Part shown: in pieces, positions 1-10,491 of the stretch
Numbering within the stretch: the stretch's first letter is position 1
Layout: every line of letters begins with the position of its first letter
From: Lonicera japonica
Taxonomy: Eukaryota; Streptophyta; Magnoliopsida; Dipsacales; Caprifoliaceae
Reading direction: 5' to 3'
Assembly (NCBI GenBank): GCA_021464415.1
Contig: CM038467.1
Location: 18,315,127-18,379,126 of the forward strand
Length of the DNA: 64,000 nucleotides
The notes under the pieces: generated by a model
The model's input: the letters and a program-made list of their open reading frames with translations, nothing else
What the model was told of the DNA's origin: nothing
Databases searched by the model: none
Program-made: the position numbers and the translations under genes

Positions 1-409
1 TGTTGAAGAGTATGATATACATTGTTGGCCCTGCCGTGGGCATCTCTACCGGGGATGAGCTATGGGTTGCACGATACATTCTAGAGAGGATAACAGAGAT
101 TGCTGGATGTGTGGTTGCTTTTGACCCAAAGCCTATTCCGGGTGACTGGAATGGAGCTGGTGCACATACAAACTACAGCACCAAGTCCATGAGGAAGGAT
201 GGAGGGTTTGAAGTCATAAAGAAGGCCAAATCAGCCAAACCAAAGGTGCACTTTGTGCACAAACACAAAGGGGGAAACAAATGCAAGCGGGAGGATTTGA
301 ACCCGAGACCTTGCAGAACCTGAGCTCTGATACCATGTTAGTGACCATCTCACCCAAAAGCTTAAGCTTTTAAGTAGTGGGCCAACAATGTATATCATAC
401 TCTTCAACA
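1..409. mobile_element. Chimeric TRIM-like element with inverted LTR ends
   Basis: The minus strand from 409 to 336 is a 74-bp LTR (starts TGTTGAAGAG, ends CTAACA) closely related to the LTRs of the intact TRIM at 53826-54132. It is followed at 335-324 by TGGTATCAGAGC, the usual plant primer-binding site for initiator tRNA-Met. The TRIM internal region continues down to about 230. Instead of a polypurine tract and second LTR, a glutamine synthetase fragment follows. Bases 1-31 then match the first 31 bases of the LTR in the opposite (plus) orientation. So the element has inverted, not direct, LTR ends, and only the right one is full length. The left boundary coincides with the window edge, so the TSD cannot be tested. 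It lies in intron 3 of the RBM28-like gene. Confidence 0.75.
26..229 (+). pseudogene. Glutamine synthetase (GS1-type) coding fragment captured in a TRIM-like element
   Basis: The plus strand encodes an uninterrupted stretch of about 68 residues, from [14 protein letters not shown] to GGFEVIKKA, matching the central part of plant cytosolic glutamine synthetase. It includes the ATP/glutamate-site block [12 protein letters not shown]. Known function of the family: ATP-dependent ligation of ammonia to glutamate. Here only about one fifth of a GS1 subunit (about 356 aa) is present, with no active-site completion, so no enzyme is expected. The reading frame is open into TRIM sequence on both sides (ATG at 12, stop at 321-323), giving a chimeric ORF of about 103 codons. 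The upstream junction lies in GTTGGCCC, a string shared by the LTR and GS. Whether a native intron has been removed cannot be decided without the source gene. Confidence 0.85.
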
Positions 410-1172
410 CCATATGATGTACAATTGGTATTTGTATATGCAAAAACAAGAATATAATGCATGGATTGCTAAATGACAAAAATGAAAAGGAAAAAAAAGG
501 TAATAAATTTGACGAAATGCAACTGCAAACAAAGCAAAGGAAAGTGGAATTATCTACTCAAGTCTTGACATGTTACTTCTCTAACACCATTGCAGTTCTT
601 ACACTTGATCTCTCCATGCTTTCCTTTTGTTGTGTCATATTTTGGTCAATTCTAAACCATTTTGAGTGGCGTAACATTAGGAAACCATTATCAACCCCAT
701 CTAGGAACTAAGAAGTATCAGAAACTTCATTTTATAAGTATTATATATCCATGTAAAATATACCCATGTCATGGATGACTTGCTGTAAAAGAAAAAAAAT
801 ACACATGTTTGAGTTGGTAAAATTCTAAAGTTCACTAGAAATTTTTTAAAGCCTGTTAATGAACTATCCAATTCTAATGACAATAAAAAATATTTCAGCT
901 TACACCAAAAGTATGTAATCCCATTTCAAGAGTCAGTTACATGGCCTGAATCGTAGTAAAAGGTTAAAATTGGTAAAGCACTCTGTGACGGATCAACATG
1001 AAACAAATATTCTAGATCTCAAATTAATAGTCTAAAAGTGTGACTAAAGAAATCTTTGAAAAAAAAAGTTGTATCCTTGATCATTAATTTGGTGGAAATT
1101 AAAGCTGTTTAAGACTTTGAATTTGAGAGGTAGTGGTAGTAAATTAAGGAGCAAAAGGAACAATAGGCTTAC

Positions 1173-1729
1173 AATTGAACAAAACCAAAGCCACGATGTT
1201 CTGTCGATCCTGTGAACAATACAAGACAATGGAACTAATAAGAATATTCATATTCATATATATATATATATATATAAGCCTCTATTTGATCATCAATTTT
1301 CTAAAAGCATTAAATTCAATAAATCAAAATCTAGAATATCCAATCCCCTCTCCCCCTCCAATAACAAATGGCATGCAATGGAAGTGAAAATCAGATATAT
1401 AAAAATAAATTGGCATCCATTAATTCATAGACTTTAACTTACCCTTCTGCGTAACCATAAAGCATCGCCTAATTGGTCCGACATCGCTGAATGTTTCTTC
1501 GAGCTGAAATTATAAACAGTTATGCGTGGAATTGATTCGTATATAAACATGGATTGATAAAAACATACAAACAAATACAAATATATATAGAGAGAGAGAG
1601 AAGTGGGGGTGAAGAAAATACGTTGGAATTGGTGAAAGAGTAGGGCAAGTTAGCGACGAAGACAGTTGCAGGGCTGTGTTGTGGTTGGTTTTCAGTACCT
1701 TCCTTCATCTTCTTCTTATTCTTTCCCAT
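1173..1729 (-). CDS. RBM28-like nucleolar RRM protein, 5' exons only (gene runs off the left edge)
   Basis: Three coding exons: 1622-1729 (ATG at 1727-1729, 36 codons), 1443-1503 (61 nt) and 1173-1209 (37 nt). Phases are 0, 1 and 2, with GT/AG borders. The joined product begins MGKNKKKMKEGTENQ, a lysine-rich basic start, and enters an RRM: RNP2 is TVFVANLPYSF, RNP1 is HRGFGFVQF. This matches the first RRM of the plant RBM28/Nop4-like family (Arabidopsis At2g21440), multi-RRM nucleolar proteins linked to ribosome biogenesis. The next exon is not found between 1 and 1172, so intron 3 exceeds 1.1 kb and contains the TRIM-like/GS insertion. The remaining RRMs must lie left of the window. A purine/pyrimidine-rich leader extends upstream to about 1830. 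Identity as an RRM protein is firm; the orthologue assignment is by N-terminal similarity only. Confidence 0.85.
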
Positions 1730-1829
1730 CTCTTCTCTCTAGTTTGTAATGAGTGACTGCTGGATGAAGATGAAGATGAAGATGAACCTAAAGGGCGAAG
1801 AAACTAAATTGAAGAAAAAATACAGCAAC

Positions 1830-2883
1830 GAGAAGGGGTTTATTGTGGGGTTTTGCCCAATTTGGGACGGAATACTTTTATCGGTGAAGTCCACTAACAA
1901 TACTTGCTTATTAATTTAGCCCATCCAAAAATCCAAGCCCTAATATTTGGGCTTAACCTCGCTTCCTGAATCGTAATACCGCTTCTACTGGATATATAAA
2001 AGCAAACGAGCCCACACCACATGTATTTTTTTAATCAGCAAAGGAACCCAAACTTTGTATTAAGTAGTGACGTAGAGTTAGAAAAAAAGGGAAAATCTTG
2101 TATTACATTACATTATTACATATATGTATTACGGAAGGTGTTCCGTAATGACACATTAATTACGGCATTAATCTATTAGTCCACCGTTTTATTTTCTCCC
2201 TTCACCCATTATTCTCTCCCACACATTAATTCATTCCAACATATCTTTCAATTTAAATTAGTGTTTCAACTACCGGCGTTATCTCGCAAATGATTAATGA
2301 TCGAAAGCCGATGCATCTCTTGTAAGCCTATCTTGCTCTTATTTATGAGTTCTCTAAATAATCTAAAATGAAACCCTAGGTTTGTTTCTCCATCTCTCCA
2401 TCCATTTGCTCTCAATCTATTAAATTGCGGTGGTTTATGATAGCTCTTGATGTCTTGCAAATCATAATTTGTCGTATGAATATCTGATTCCAATGAATTG
2501 AAGCGGCCTAATATAAATCTTCTTTTTAGTTTATTTATTTATTGTTATTATTATTATTATTATTATTATTTCTAAATTCTGACCAATTTGTTCTGCATTG
2601 ATTTTTGTTATATTAGTACTAATTGGAACAATAGGAGAAATTCACAGAGTGTCTTTTAGATTGTTATACTCTTCGGGCTCAAATTTTATGTAAATATTAT
2701 ATTTGTTTTCATTTTTTAAAAGAGAGACACCAATTTTCCCTTCGTGAAATTACTTTCATGTATAAATTATTTTTTCGCAAAATAATAAAGGCCGAAGAAT
2801 GAGTGGGAAAAGGAGAGTAAAAGCCATAATTACTCCGCACAAATCATCGTGAGTGATTTATATGTATAGCACAATTCATACTC
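1830..2883. other. Intergenic, no gene seen
   Basis: Upstream flank of the RBM28-like gene. It is AT-rich, with a short (TTA)n run near 2543-2569. No exon-like frame with a recognisable product was found on either strand. Confidence 0.6.
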
Positions 2884-2886
2884 TTA

Positions 2887-3378
2887 GGTCTCGTTTGATT
2901 CAGGTATTAGGATTAGTGGAATTAATAATGCCAGTATTAATAGTACTGGACTATTAATCATGGTATTAATTTAATATCAATACCCTGTTTGATTCATGCA
3001 GTATTAATACTGGAATATTTCATTCTAATGTTAATATCATGTTTGGTTCGGTAACTCGTATACGGGATTATATTTTGAAATAACAAAAAAATTATTATTA
3101 TTATTATCATCATAACATAAACATAGTAGTAGTGGTGGTGGGGGTGGGGGTGGGGGTGGTGGCATTTTTGAAAATATATGATTCATTTTTCTTAATCTCG
3201 GATAAACAATACCACCTCCCCCTTGGTATTAAATTATACCACAAAGAGTGGTATTAAGTTAGTCCTAGTATTAGTAATTCCAGTACATTTGTGTGAACCA
3301 AACAAAATATTATAAAAAAAGTGGTATTAATAATTTCATCTCTCTTTTTAATACCCAAGACCCGAATCAAATGAGACT
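2887..3378. mobile_element. PIF/Harbinger-type MITE, copy 1
   Basis: Imperfect terminal inverted repeats (GGTCTCGTTTGATTC at the left, its near complement GAATCAAATGAGACT at the right) are flanked by TTA at 2884-2886 and 3379-3381. This is the 3-bp TSD expected for Harbinger/Tourist elements. The inside is AT-rich, with an (ATT)n tract and a G-rich tract at about 3131-3160. A diverged relative lies at about 62732-63512. Confidence 0.8.
3131..3160 (+). repeat. G-rich tract, potential G-quadruplex
   Basis: Three consecutive runs of five G separated by single T, flanked by GG doublets, inside the Harbinger MITE. It meets the simple G-quadruplex pattern. The related copy at 62732-63512 has a triplet-repeat tract in the equivalent place. 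Confidence 0.6.
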
Positions 3379-3381
3379 TTA

Positions 3382-4990
3382 ATGATTTCATGGCTTTTTT
3401 TTAATTATATGTCCTTATATTAAATGCAATTTTAATTTTTGCAGGTTCTGCATCAATCACTTACTCATTTCTTTCTTTATTTTTTGACAACCTATCACTC
3501 ATTAATTCGATACAATAATGTATTACCAGTCTCTTAACATAGGTACGCACTTCGATATGTAGCTCCAACTTAATTGATACATATATATTCATTTTCACAT
3601 CCACTCTATTTCCTCGGTTAGAAACGGATTTAGATTTTGACGCATTGTATGTTCTGTAAATTATAATAACACTTTGTATATTAGTGTCTTCCTCTCTTCC
3701 ATACAAGAAACCAAAGGACACAATAAAAGTCTCTATAACTCTATTGGTTGTGGGCTTTATTGCTACATCATCTTTGATATATAAATAAATATATGTGTGT
3801 ACATATGTATATATATGCCTCGCCAATCTCATGTGTTTTGTATTGATATTTGATTTCCTTCTATATATCTCCATTTTGTCATAATTCCCTATAGAACAAA
3901 GCAAAATGACACAAATTTGCACTTAAAACACTTATTAAAACACACATCCTGTTCAAACCTTGAAAGTAGATGGTCCGGCCAAATACCAAGTAAGACACCA
4001 ACCCTCTGTGTTAATTATAAGAAACAAAAACTTTGTAGATGACCCATTTTTTTCTTTCTTTGTAAGAGAAAGAAAAAGAAATTGATATGGTCAGAGTAAT
4101 ATACGTGGATTTGTTTACATATGATAAAGTTTAATTATAGGTATCTCCGTTTGACATTATTAAGATTGTGCTTTTTCTTTATTTGTTTTTTTCCTTTTTG
4201 GTTGAAATTTGCATAGACTAATCTTATATTTGTATTACTATACTCCGTATTTTTTGTGTATGATGAATTGTTGATATGTATTATAGCTGAAGACTTGCTA
4301 CAAAATGAAAATACAAAAGGTATGCTCATGTAATGTCTATATTGTACTCCCTCTATTTCGAAAATGATAGTTGTACTTTGTTACTTACTCTTTAATCAAA
4401 CAATATTTTCAATTTACTCAAAACTCTTGACACACAAGTCATTATGTGTTGTGACATATGTTACATTTTAGTATCAAGGTTTATGAAGCAATATTAAGTT
4501 ATATGCTTTTAATTTCCATAACTTCGTCTACTTTATTCTTTGGCTTTTAATGTTACCAACTAAGTTCTGGTTTACTATCTTACAGTTTTTTATGTGCTAA
4601 CTACCAAGTTCTTTTTTGTTGATAAAGGAGATGCTTTATGCATCTTTGATTTTTCAATCTTTACTACCTTTCTCGAGTTATTAACATATTTTTTTTAGGT
4701 CAACAGTTAATATGATGAAAGGAAAAATAGAAAAGAAATCATGCATCAAAGATCCGATTACAAAAAGAGAGATAATAGTGGAATTACGAAGAGGTAAAGA
4801 GATGATCGAAGAGACTTGGAGTTTTTGCCGTCCAAATGGAATTACATAGGAAATAACTACATGTAATATACAAAGGTGTTTTGGGTTGAAGATGATTGAG
4901 TGGGTTGAAGTTAGTGTTTCATTACGAAATACAAAACTCAAAGTGGGTCGATCTATCAATTATTATCACATTTTCTTAAATAGTTAGTGT
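3382..4990. other. Intergenic, no gene seen
   Basis: AT-rich sequence with scattered short ORFs that lack recognisable domains. Around 4346 there is a Stowaway-like string (ACTCCCTCTATTTCG), but no matching second end was found. Confidence 0.5.
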
Positions 4991-4991
4991 G

Positions 4992-4993
<2 letters not shown>

Positions 4994-5038
<45 letters not shown>
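4994..5038. repeat. (TTA)n microsatellite
   Basis: About 15 tandem TTA/ATT triplets. They form the left edge of the direct repeat at 5028-5310; a shorter tract occupies the same position at the right-hand copy (about 6117-6135). Confidence 0.9.
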
Positions 5039-5310
5039 GTCAATAATTAATTTGGTGAAAGTAATTGATGTTTAAATTATGTATAGAATTACTATTTAAA
5101 TTGATTATTATTCATTGAATACAGTTAGAGGTTTGATCAAAAATCATTTAGGCCGGCTTTCAAACTTGATCAAAACTAGATAATATATTTAACCTATCCC
5201 AAGTTTTCAAGCACACTCGCTCCGTTTTTGCGCATATATGCATATATAATGTTTAGATAACTTAGCCTCTTTGGTGGATCATCAAACTTTTGCTGTTTTT
5301 TAAACAGACC
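5028..5310 (+). repeat. Direct repeat A flanking a solo LTR
   Basis: This stretch matches 6124-6330 over most of its length (shared start TTATTATTAGTCAATAATTA, shared end near CTCTTTGGT...ATCAAACTTT). The two copies differ by at least six short indels and very few substitutions, the right copy being shorter. They flank the LTR at about 5311-6116. Confidence 0.75.
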
Positions 5311-6116
5311 AGCAGAGGGCATTACTGATGGTCACTCAGTCGACTAAGGAGCCTTGCTCAGTCGACTTGACCTGAATATAGCCGTTGGATTTTTATTTTT
5401 TTACTATTTTTGGTACAAAACTTCCACCAAACCTAAACGGCTATATCAACTATAAATATGACTTCGAAGACTCATTTTACATACCTTGAATCACTCTCAT
5501 ACTCTATTCTTCATCTATCTTCATTATTCAAAGTTCAAGAAATTATTTTTGATCAATCATTCTTATTGAGCTATAAACTTGATCAAACAAGTAACTCTAG
5601 TGTGAGCTATTGTATTCTTTAAACACTTGAGAATTGTTGTTAATTGGTGTGAATCACCAATCATTTGTATTCAAATTGTGAGAGGTAAATCTATAGGAAA
5701 AACAAGAAGGTTTCTTGTTTATATTTCTCACAAGGTTAGCAAGAGAGAGATTCTTGTGAGAATATTGTGGTCAAGCAATATTTGTAAAGAGTGTAGTGAG
5801 ACAACAACACTTGTAGTGGTTTGATCTTCATTGGAATTAGTGGAAATTCAACTAACGAGCGCGGATTATGGTTTGGTAAACCAAAACCGTGTGGAAAAAC
5901 GTCTTGGACTTCAAATCGGTTCAATCTTTCTAACTCAATCTCATTATTTACTTGCTACATTATTGTTTGCTTGAGATTGTTTATTTGATTGCATTCCTTG
6001 ATAAATTGGTTTAGTAAATTTGTTTTACTTAAACATTGTTAGAAAAGTTTTAAATTCCGCATTTAGTTTTTTTAAACCCTATTCACCCCCCCTCTAGGGT
6101 TGAAATCCGACCAACA
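5311..6116 (+). mobile_element. Copia-type solo LTR (left boundary uncertain)
   Basis: The right end, CACCCCCCCTCTAGGGTTG followed by CCAACA, is characteristic of Copia-lineage LTRs. A TATA-like CTATAAATATG lies near 5449. No PBS, gag or pol follows, so a solo LTR is inferred. The left end could be at 5326 (TGATGG, preceded by ATTAC against ATTAT after the right end, a 4/5 match) or nearer 5311. No gene is supported inside; ORFs near 5627-5924 are short and unrecognised. Confidence 0.6.
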
Positions 6117-6123
6117 ATTATTA

Positions 6124-6330
6124 TTATTATTATTAGTCAATAATTAATATGGTGAAAGTAATTGATGTTTAAATTATGTATAGAATTACTATTTAAATTT
6201 TATTAGAATACAGTTAGAGGATTCATTTAGGCCTTTCAAACTTGATCAAAACTAGAGTTTTCAAGCACACATATATGCATATATAATGTTTCTTAGCCTC
6301 TTTGGTATCAAACTTTTTGTTTTTTCTTAA
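6124..6330 (+). repeat. Direct repeat B flanking a solo LTR
   Basis: Right-hand copy of the repeat at 5028-5310, shortened by several internal deletions of a few to about 25 bp. Confidence 0.75.
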
Positions 6331-6582
6331 CTCGGTTTGGTTTCATATATTATTTACTCATAATAACTTACAATGAAAGTTTTCATTTTTCATATTTTAG
6401 TGATCATTGAGCCTGTGTGCTATACATTTTTATTTCGTATATAATTTATTTTGTATTTTCCCTTTTCAGTTAACCCTTAATTATTGACAAAATTATAGAA
6501 GAACTATTAAGTATATATGACATTTAGCAATTTTTGTAATAGTTAAAATTATTATTGTTTTTTCTTTTTTTGGGTTTAATTG

Positions 6583-6610
6583 CCCGTGCATCGCACGGGT
6601 AAAATACTAA
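6583..6610 (+). mobile_element. Helitron 3' terminus
   Basis: A perfect 7-bp stem (CCCGTGC / GCACGGG, loop ATC) at 6583-6599 is followed 11 nt later by CTAA at 6607-6610 and then T. This is the hairpin-plus-CTRR terminus of plant Helitrons. The matching 5' TC end was not located, so the length is unknown. Confidence 0.75.
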
Positions 6611-9230
6611 TTTAAATGAGTAAACCATTGTACTTGGATAAACGGTTATAGTCTTTGAAATTATCTTTGAGATTAACTAAGAACTTCTTAAGTTAAATTT
6701 CAGCGGCTGCAAAAATATTATATGACTACTGGCTAACGGCGAATGTGATCTAAGTTGCGAAAGAAAATTAGTTGAGGTACACAAAAGTTGGCCCAGACAC
6801 CACTTTGTTTAAACAAAAATAAAAAAAAAATCAAATCAAGTAGATCACATCTATATGTCATGGGATGTGTGTGCTATTAGCGTGTATATTATTTCAAGAG
6901 AAAACTCAATGCAAAGGTGAGGATTTATTCTTGTTACAAACAATTTTTCAAATATAAAAAAGAAATTTGATTCCCAGTATAACTTGTCTGGCGTTACATT
7001 TTAGTGTACATTAAAGGAGTAGGAAGTGACCCCTCATATAAATTTCACAACAAAATTTTCATTCGACTGATTTCAAATTTTAAGTCACGCATATAATTAA
7101 CGAGCTGGTTCATAGTATTAATTGTTGAAGATTTGGTAACATTTTTACTTTTATTCAATTCTTCGCAATCGAGTAAGGTATCTGTTACTCGGTCATTTAC
7201 AACTGAGTAAGGCATATACTTTATTAAGTTTATACTCAGTCATTTACAACTAATTAACATATACCTTATTCGGTTGTAAAAGACCGAAATGAAAATAGAA
7301 ATATTATTAAGTATTTTTTGAGTATTAATATCTCCACCGTACTTTTATGAAAGAGCAAAACTGAAAGCTTAAAAATATTGACCTTACAATCACTTTTGCA
7401 CTAGTTATATATACCTCATGTAAATTAAGGTAATCATTTTTTGAATCAACTAATTTACTTGGTGTCACATGTTAGAAAAAAAATAAAAAAAATCTTAGCA
7501 TGGATGGATCGACGCTCTAATTAACGTCATTACAGAAAAATAATATAAACCCAATATCAGTTGCACACAGCTTCATTTTCACGCTACATAGGGGCCACAT
7601 TCCACTCTAGATTTTAATAATTAATTAATTTGAGGATAAACTAAGTGCATACCATTAATACATGAACTCTCCTAATCAATTAACGAAGATCACTGCCACG
7701 TATATGTATATTATTAATTTGTTTTGGTCGTGTCCTATTTTGTCAAGCCGCCTTAATTAGGTTTTTAATTATGCGGGTTTACCTGCCTAATCCATTTTTT
7801 AAGTTACTTACAGTTGTCAACTTTTACTATATCCTAGTTTCATTTATTAGCTAAGAAACAATAACATAATTTCAACTAGTTGTTTTTATAATATATAATA
7901 ATTAATAGAATCATTTCCACAAATTTTATTAAAAAATATAATCGATAATTAACTTAACTAAACGTATAAATTTCAATTACGAGAAACACTTATATATAAA
8001 TTTTTTAGTTAATTCACTTCTTTTAATTATATTTGATAGAGACGCTATACTAATAATAGAAATACTTTTACTAAATTTTATTAAAAAATTCATCCGTTTA
8101 CTCTCTCAAATGATTCAATCCGTAAACTTGATATGTTTGCATGGAATATGTATATTCAAAGCATTTTGCTTCTTATAATTTGGTTTTATACAATCTAATG
8201 GCCGGACATAAAAATATTCAGATGAGATATTAACGTTTTATACAATAGAGTTTGGTGCAGAAGATTCAACCACCATTACATCATAACAGTGACATTAATA
8301 ATGCTTTAAATTAATTATAATAGTTCTAATTATTTTAATTTGGTATAGGACTGTTTCTTCATCTTAAATTAATAAATTTATTTTAATATATATTTTTTAA
8401 AGAAATATTAATTTTAACCTAACTAATAATTAATGAATAATGATAGAATTTAGTTAAAAAAAAGTAAAATTATTAATTTAAGACGAGTATTATATAATTA
8501 AACTGCTAGTCAAAAAAAGCACGCAACAATTTATTTCTTTTTAGAATTGTATTCTCTCGGTTTTTGTTTACAGAGTAAAGTGCAAGAAACATGTTTGTGG
8601 TTGTTGCAGGAGCATCACTTTATTATTTTTTTTGCCCAAAAATCTTCCCAAACTTTTTGAAGAGGGGGGTGTTGCTTGAAAATAGTTTTACTAGAAGCTT
8701 TTACGACAAACAATTTTTGATTAGTCACTAAATGTTAGTGTTGAGTTGTTTGCAAATGCCAAGTGATGATCCCTAGAAAGTCTAATGATCCCAGCTGAAT
8801 CCATAAATCGATTTGATTTAGATTTTAGTATACGTTTTGATATAGATTATGTTATTTAGATTGGACCTTTAACACCCTTAACTCACTTTACATAACTTTT
8901 TTTTTAATTTAATAATAAAAAAAGTTAGTCCTATTAATACAAACAAGCATTCCTACTCAAACTTGTTTGTGCATATACATATACAATAAAAGCAATTGCA
9001 ATTGGTAACCTTGTATTTGTAGGCACTTAATTACTCTTATTATTCGCCTGAAGAGCTTTTGGTCGAACCTAACACTAATCCCGGCCAGTGTGTTATCATT
9101 GGGCCACTTACGGGTGGTTTACTCTTATTATATTAAATCTTTAAATCACTTATATCTACATTAACATGTGTGCAAAAATCTAATAAGTAGAATTAAATAC
9201 ACATGATATCACTATATTTTCATTTAGTAT
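6611..9230. other. Intergenic, no gene seen
   Basis: AT-rich sequence upstream of the BLH gene. No coding exon, TIR pair or LTR could be supported on either strand. A short stretch near 7160-7290 repeats CGGTCATTTACAACTGAGTA-like words in both orientations. Confidence 0.5.
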
Positions 9231-9920
9231 AGATTTAACAGGGAAAGAGAGAGAATAAGGGGTTAAGATAGAGAGAGGAGAGGGTTTTAGGTCTACCAAC
9301 TGGTAGTTAAGGATATAAAAATATATATTCCTTAATAACCAAACATCATATATGCATATATCAAACACCCAGCAATTAACCATTATCAATTCAAGCAACC
9401 AACACCAACAACTACCTTAGCCAACATACAAAGCAAAACCCAAACCTAAGCCAACCCTTTAAACACAGATAGAGAGAGATAGAGACAGATCTAGACTGAA
9501 AAGGAAAGTTGTTATTTTCTCGTACGTGGGATCATTTCATACAAGTAGAGAGAGAGAGAGTTGTATGTGTGTGCATTGTAAGTATACGTATGTATGGAAC
9601 TCACGTGGGTAGTGATGGAATGATGGACAGAGAATATATATATCATATGATAAAGGAAGAAAGAAGAGAGTTACTTGTCTTTGATTCTTTTGAACTTTTT
9701 ATTAACAAACAAAAGTTCATATCTCTGAGTTTTTACTCTTTTTTTTTCTTTGAATTGGGGAGAGTGTGATTACTTAATGACAATTAAGTTACCTTCTGGG
9801 CCGGGGATCAGTTTTTTTTAATTGTTTCCGTTAAAGGAGGAGAAGAGAGAATTTGTTTTTGCAGGATCCAAGTTTTTCTGTGTTCCCACCCACAAACACA
9901 CCTTTGTTACTGATTTTCAG

Positions 9921-10449
9921 GTACTTTCTATTATTTTATTTCACCATCATACCTTTAATCAATCTTATGTCTCACTCTGCTTTCATTATCTTCTTGCTTC
10001 TTCCTCTATCTCTCTCTCTGGGTAGTTGATCCTCTAGGTTAAACCTTCCGTTTGTTTCCCCCGATGCAAAATCTGGATTGTGGGGAATTTATGATCTTTT
10101 TTACTTGATGTTTTGGATATTTATATCACTGTTAAATTGTAGCAGTTAAATCATTGTTTTCCTAGAAAATTAAAAGCTTGTGATTATACTATAGTGGCCA
10201 ACTTGGGATGATTGTCATTAAACTTGTATGTATTTGATCATCTTGGTAAGAAGTTTCATTCTAGTCTGTTTGCAAATTGTAAGAGTGATGAAAGAATCAC
10301 TTCCAAGAATTTTATCTTTAAAATATATGTACTCAATCTACTCTTTCTCTATTGACATTCAATTCTTCAATTAAAAACTGACAAATAATGATAACCATTT
10401 TATCGTTTGCATTTCGCCTACTCACCATTTAATTAAACTCAGATTACAG
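9921..10449 (+). other. Predicted 5'-UTR intron of the BLH gene
   Basis: The donor CAG|GTACTT at 9921 and the acceptor TTACAG|AGAAGG ending at 10449 flank a leader intron typical of BELL genes. The leader upstream (about 9440-9920) is rich in GA repeats and contains ATGs (for example near 9592), so upstream ORFs are possible. Transcript data were not available. Confidence 0.55.
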
Positions 10450-10491
10450 AGAAGGAGGGCTTTTAATCGACAGATTGAAGAGAAGAAAGAG

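Noticed and set aside
3461..3922. 153-codon minus-strand ORF
   Set aside because: AT-rich intergenic sequence; no domain, no splice sites, no similarity recognised.
4344..4372. Stowaway MITE end (ACTCCCTCTATTTCG)
   Set aside because: No inverted partner or second TA-flanked end was found within the expected distance.
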